Source: Bacillus weihaiensis (GTDB lineage: Bacteria; Bacillota; Bacilli; Bacillales; Bacillaceae). From it: a DNA stretch of 64,000 bases. Made by a program: the position numbers and the translations under genes. Each line of letters opens with the position of its first letter. Positions within the stretch are counted from its first letter, which is position 1. Below, piece after piece: positions 63,461 to 64,000 of the stretch. The notes beneath the pieces were generated by a model that searched no databases, was not told the DNA's origin, and was given only the letters and a program-made list of their open reading frames with translations. The DNA lies in contig NZ_CP016020.1 in the NCBI RefSeq assembly GCF_001889165.1, positions 4,244,501 through 4,308,500 on the forward strand, in the 5' to 3' direction.

Positions 63461-64000
63461 TTGGCTGAACCAACAATTTCTACTAACACTCCAGCAAACT
63501 GGAATCATAAATCAACTACAGTTGTTCAAGAGCTAGCACCGATGCAAAAGCCACAGGTTTTCTTTGGTTTACTAGCTGCGATCATTCTATTTAGCGTCAT
63601 TGTGATGACAACTACGCTTACACAAGGTGTCTTATTTGTCATTGGGTTAGCGTTAGGAATAACGTTACTTTATGCTCGTTTTGGCTTTACTTCTGCCTTT
63701 AGAAGATTATTATCAGTGGGAAATGTGCAAGGACTTCAAGCTCATATGCTGATGCTTGCAATTGCCTCAACATTATTTGCAATCATTTTGAGTACAGGTT
63801 TTAGTTTCACTGGCATTGAACCAAAAGGCTATGTATCTCCCGTAGGAATGAGTGTATTAGTAGGTTCCTTCTTATTTGGAATTGGAATGCAACTAGGAAA
63901 CGGCTGTGCATCGGGTACACTTTATTCGGTAGGTGGTGGTTCATCATCTATGATTATTACGTTACTTTCATTTATTGTAGGGTCTACTGTAGGTGCGTAT
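63461..64000 (+). CDS. YeeE/YedE-family sulfur-compound transporter (partial)
   Basis: The first 180 codons of a membrane transporter, cut by the window edge. AAGGAGAG stands before a TTG start. After a soluble N-terminus of about 33 residues come several helices and the family motif GIGMQLGNGCASGTLYSVGG (about 145-164) with the conserved Cys thought to carry thiosulfate or related sulfur species in YeeE/TsuA proteins. Substrate choice cannot be fixed without the second half. It is divergent from the LysE-family gene, with a palindrome in between. Confidence 0.85.
   Translation, partial: MAEPTISTNTPANWNHKSTTVVQELAPMQKPQVFFGLLAAIILFSVIVMTTTLTQGVLFVIGLALGITLLYARFGFTSAFRRLLSVGNVQGLQAHMLMLAIASTLFAIILSTGFSFTGIEPKGYVSPVGMSVLVGSFLFGIGMQLGNGCASGTLYSVGGGSSSMIITLLSFIVGSTVGAY

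Overview
The window looks like chromosomal DNA of a low-GC Gram-positive spore-former of the family Bacillaceae. Reasons: many products closely resemble Bacillus subtilis proteins (YxiN/DbpA, CsaA, AhpC/AhpF, KatE, YfiY-YfiZ-YfhA, YqiG, YkgA, YcgF-YcgG, a CotH-family protein). Ribosome-binding sites are strong AGGAGG types with frequent TTG/GTG starts. Candidate Fur, PerR, CcpA and SigB sites match Bacillus consensus sequences. No rRNA, tRNA or CRISPR array was recognised.

Region by region. 1-7.3 kb: start of a DEAD-box helicase gene, a DUF4385 gene, then a two-component system directly before a three-gene set (polyphosphate-polymerase-like VTC protein, DUF4956 membrane protein, CotH-type kinase). 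7.3-9.1 kb: divergent MFS transporter and MarR regulator. 9.1-9.8 kb: decayed transposase piece and a GC-rich palindromic repeat. 9.8-15.4 kb: a GGDEF protein converging on a Fur-box-controlled siderophore ABC operon. 15.6-25.7 kb: a decayed Tn3-family transposon of about 10 kb. Both terminal inverted repeats are recognisable. It holds a broken tnpA, an apparently intact tnpR, a secreted-protein gene with a frameshift, an intact subtilisin-like protease, a small membrane-protein relic, and fragments of IS1595-like and IS110 elements; an IS1182 fragment abuts its right end. 26.5-32.5 kb: a second siderophore system (YfiY-like) with three candidate Fur boxes, followed by a second GGDEF protein of the same architecture.

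32.5-43.5 kb: 120-bp repeat (copy 1), orphan sensor kinase, AraC regulator, EamA exporter, csaA, Rrf2 regulator, Nudix hydrolase, nitroreductase behind a likely operator, ahpCF with a PerR-like box, a coiled-coil protein and a radical SAM/SPASM protein. 43.5-52.7 kb: katE behind a SigB-like promoter, an alanine-racemase relic, an AGCS symporter with a perfect cre site, a heme monooxygenase with a Fur-like box, small membrane proteins, a YqiG-like flavin oxidoreductase, then a non-coding stretch with two 300-bp direct copies, each carrying six tandem 21-bp units. 52.7-64 kb: osmoprotectant ABC operon, an unusual tyrosine recombinase, a frameshifted DUF5412-like gene, a chemoreceptor, a Dabb protein, a very cysteine-rich small protein, a YkgA-like amidinotransferase-family enzyme, 120-bp repeat (copy 2, inverted and 117/120 identical), the ycgF-ycgG pair and the start of a YeeE/YedE transporter.

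Themes: iron acquisition and heme handling (two siderophore importers plus HmoA-like protein), peroxide and general stress defence (AhpCF, KatE), and compatible-solute uptake. Gene decay is frequent: tnpA, the IS elements, alr, a peptidase tail, the DUF5412 gene and the secreted protein.
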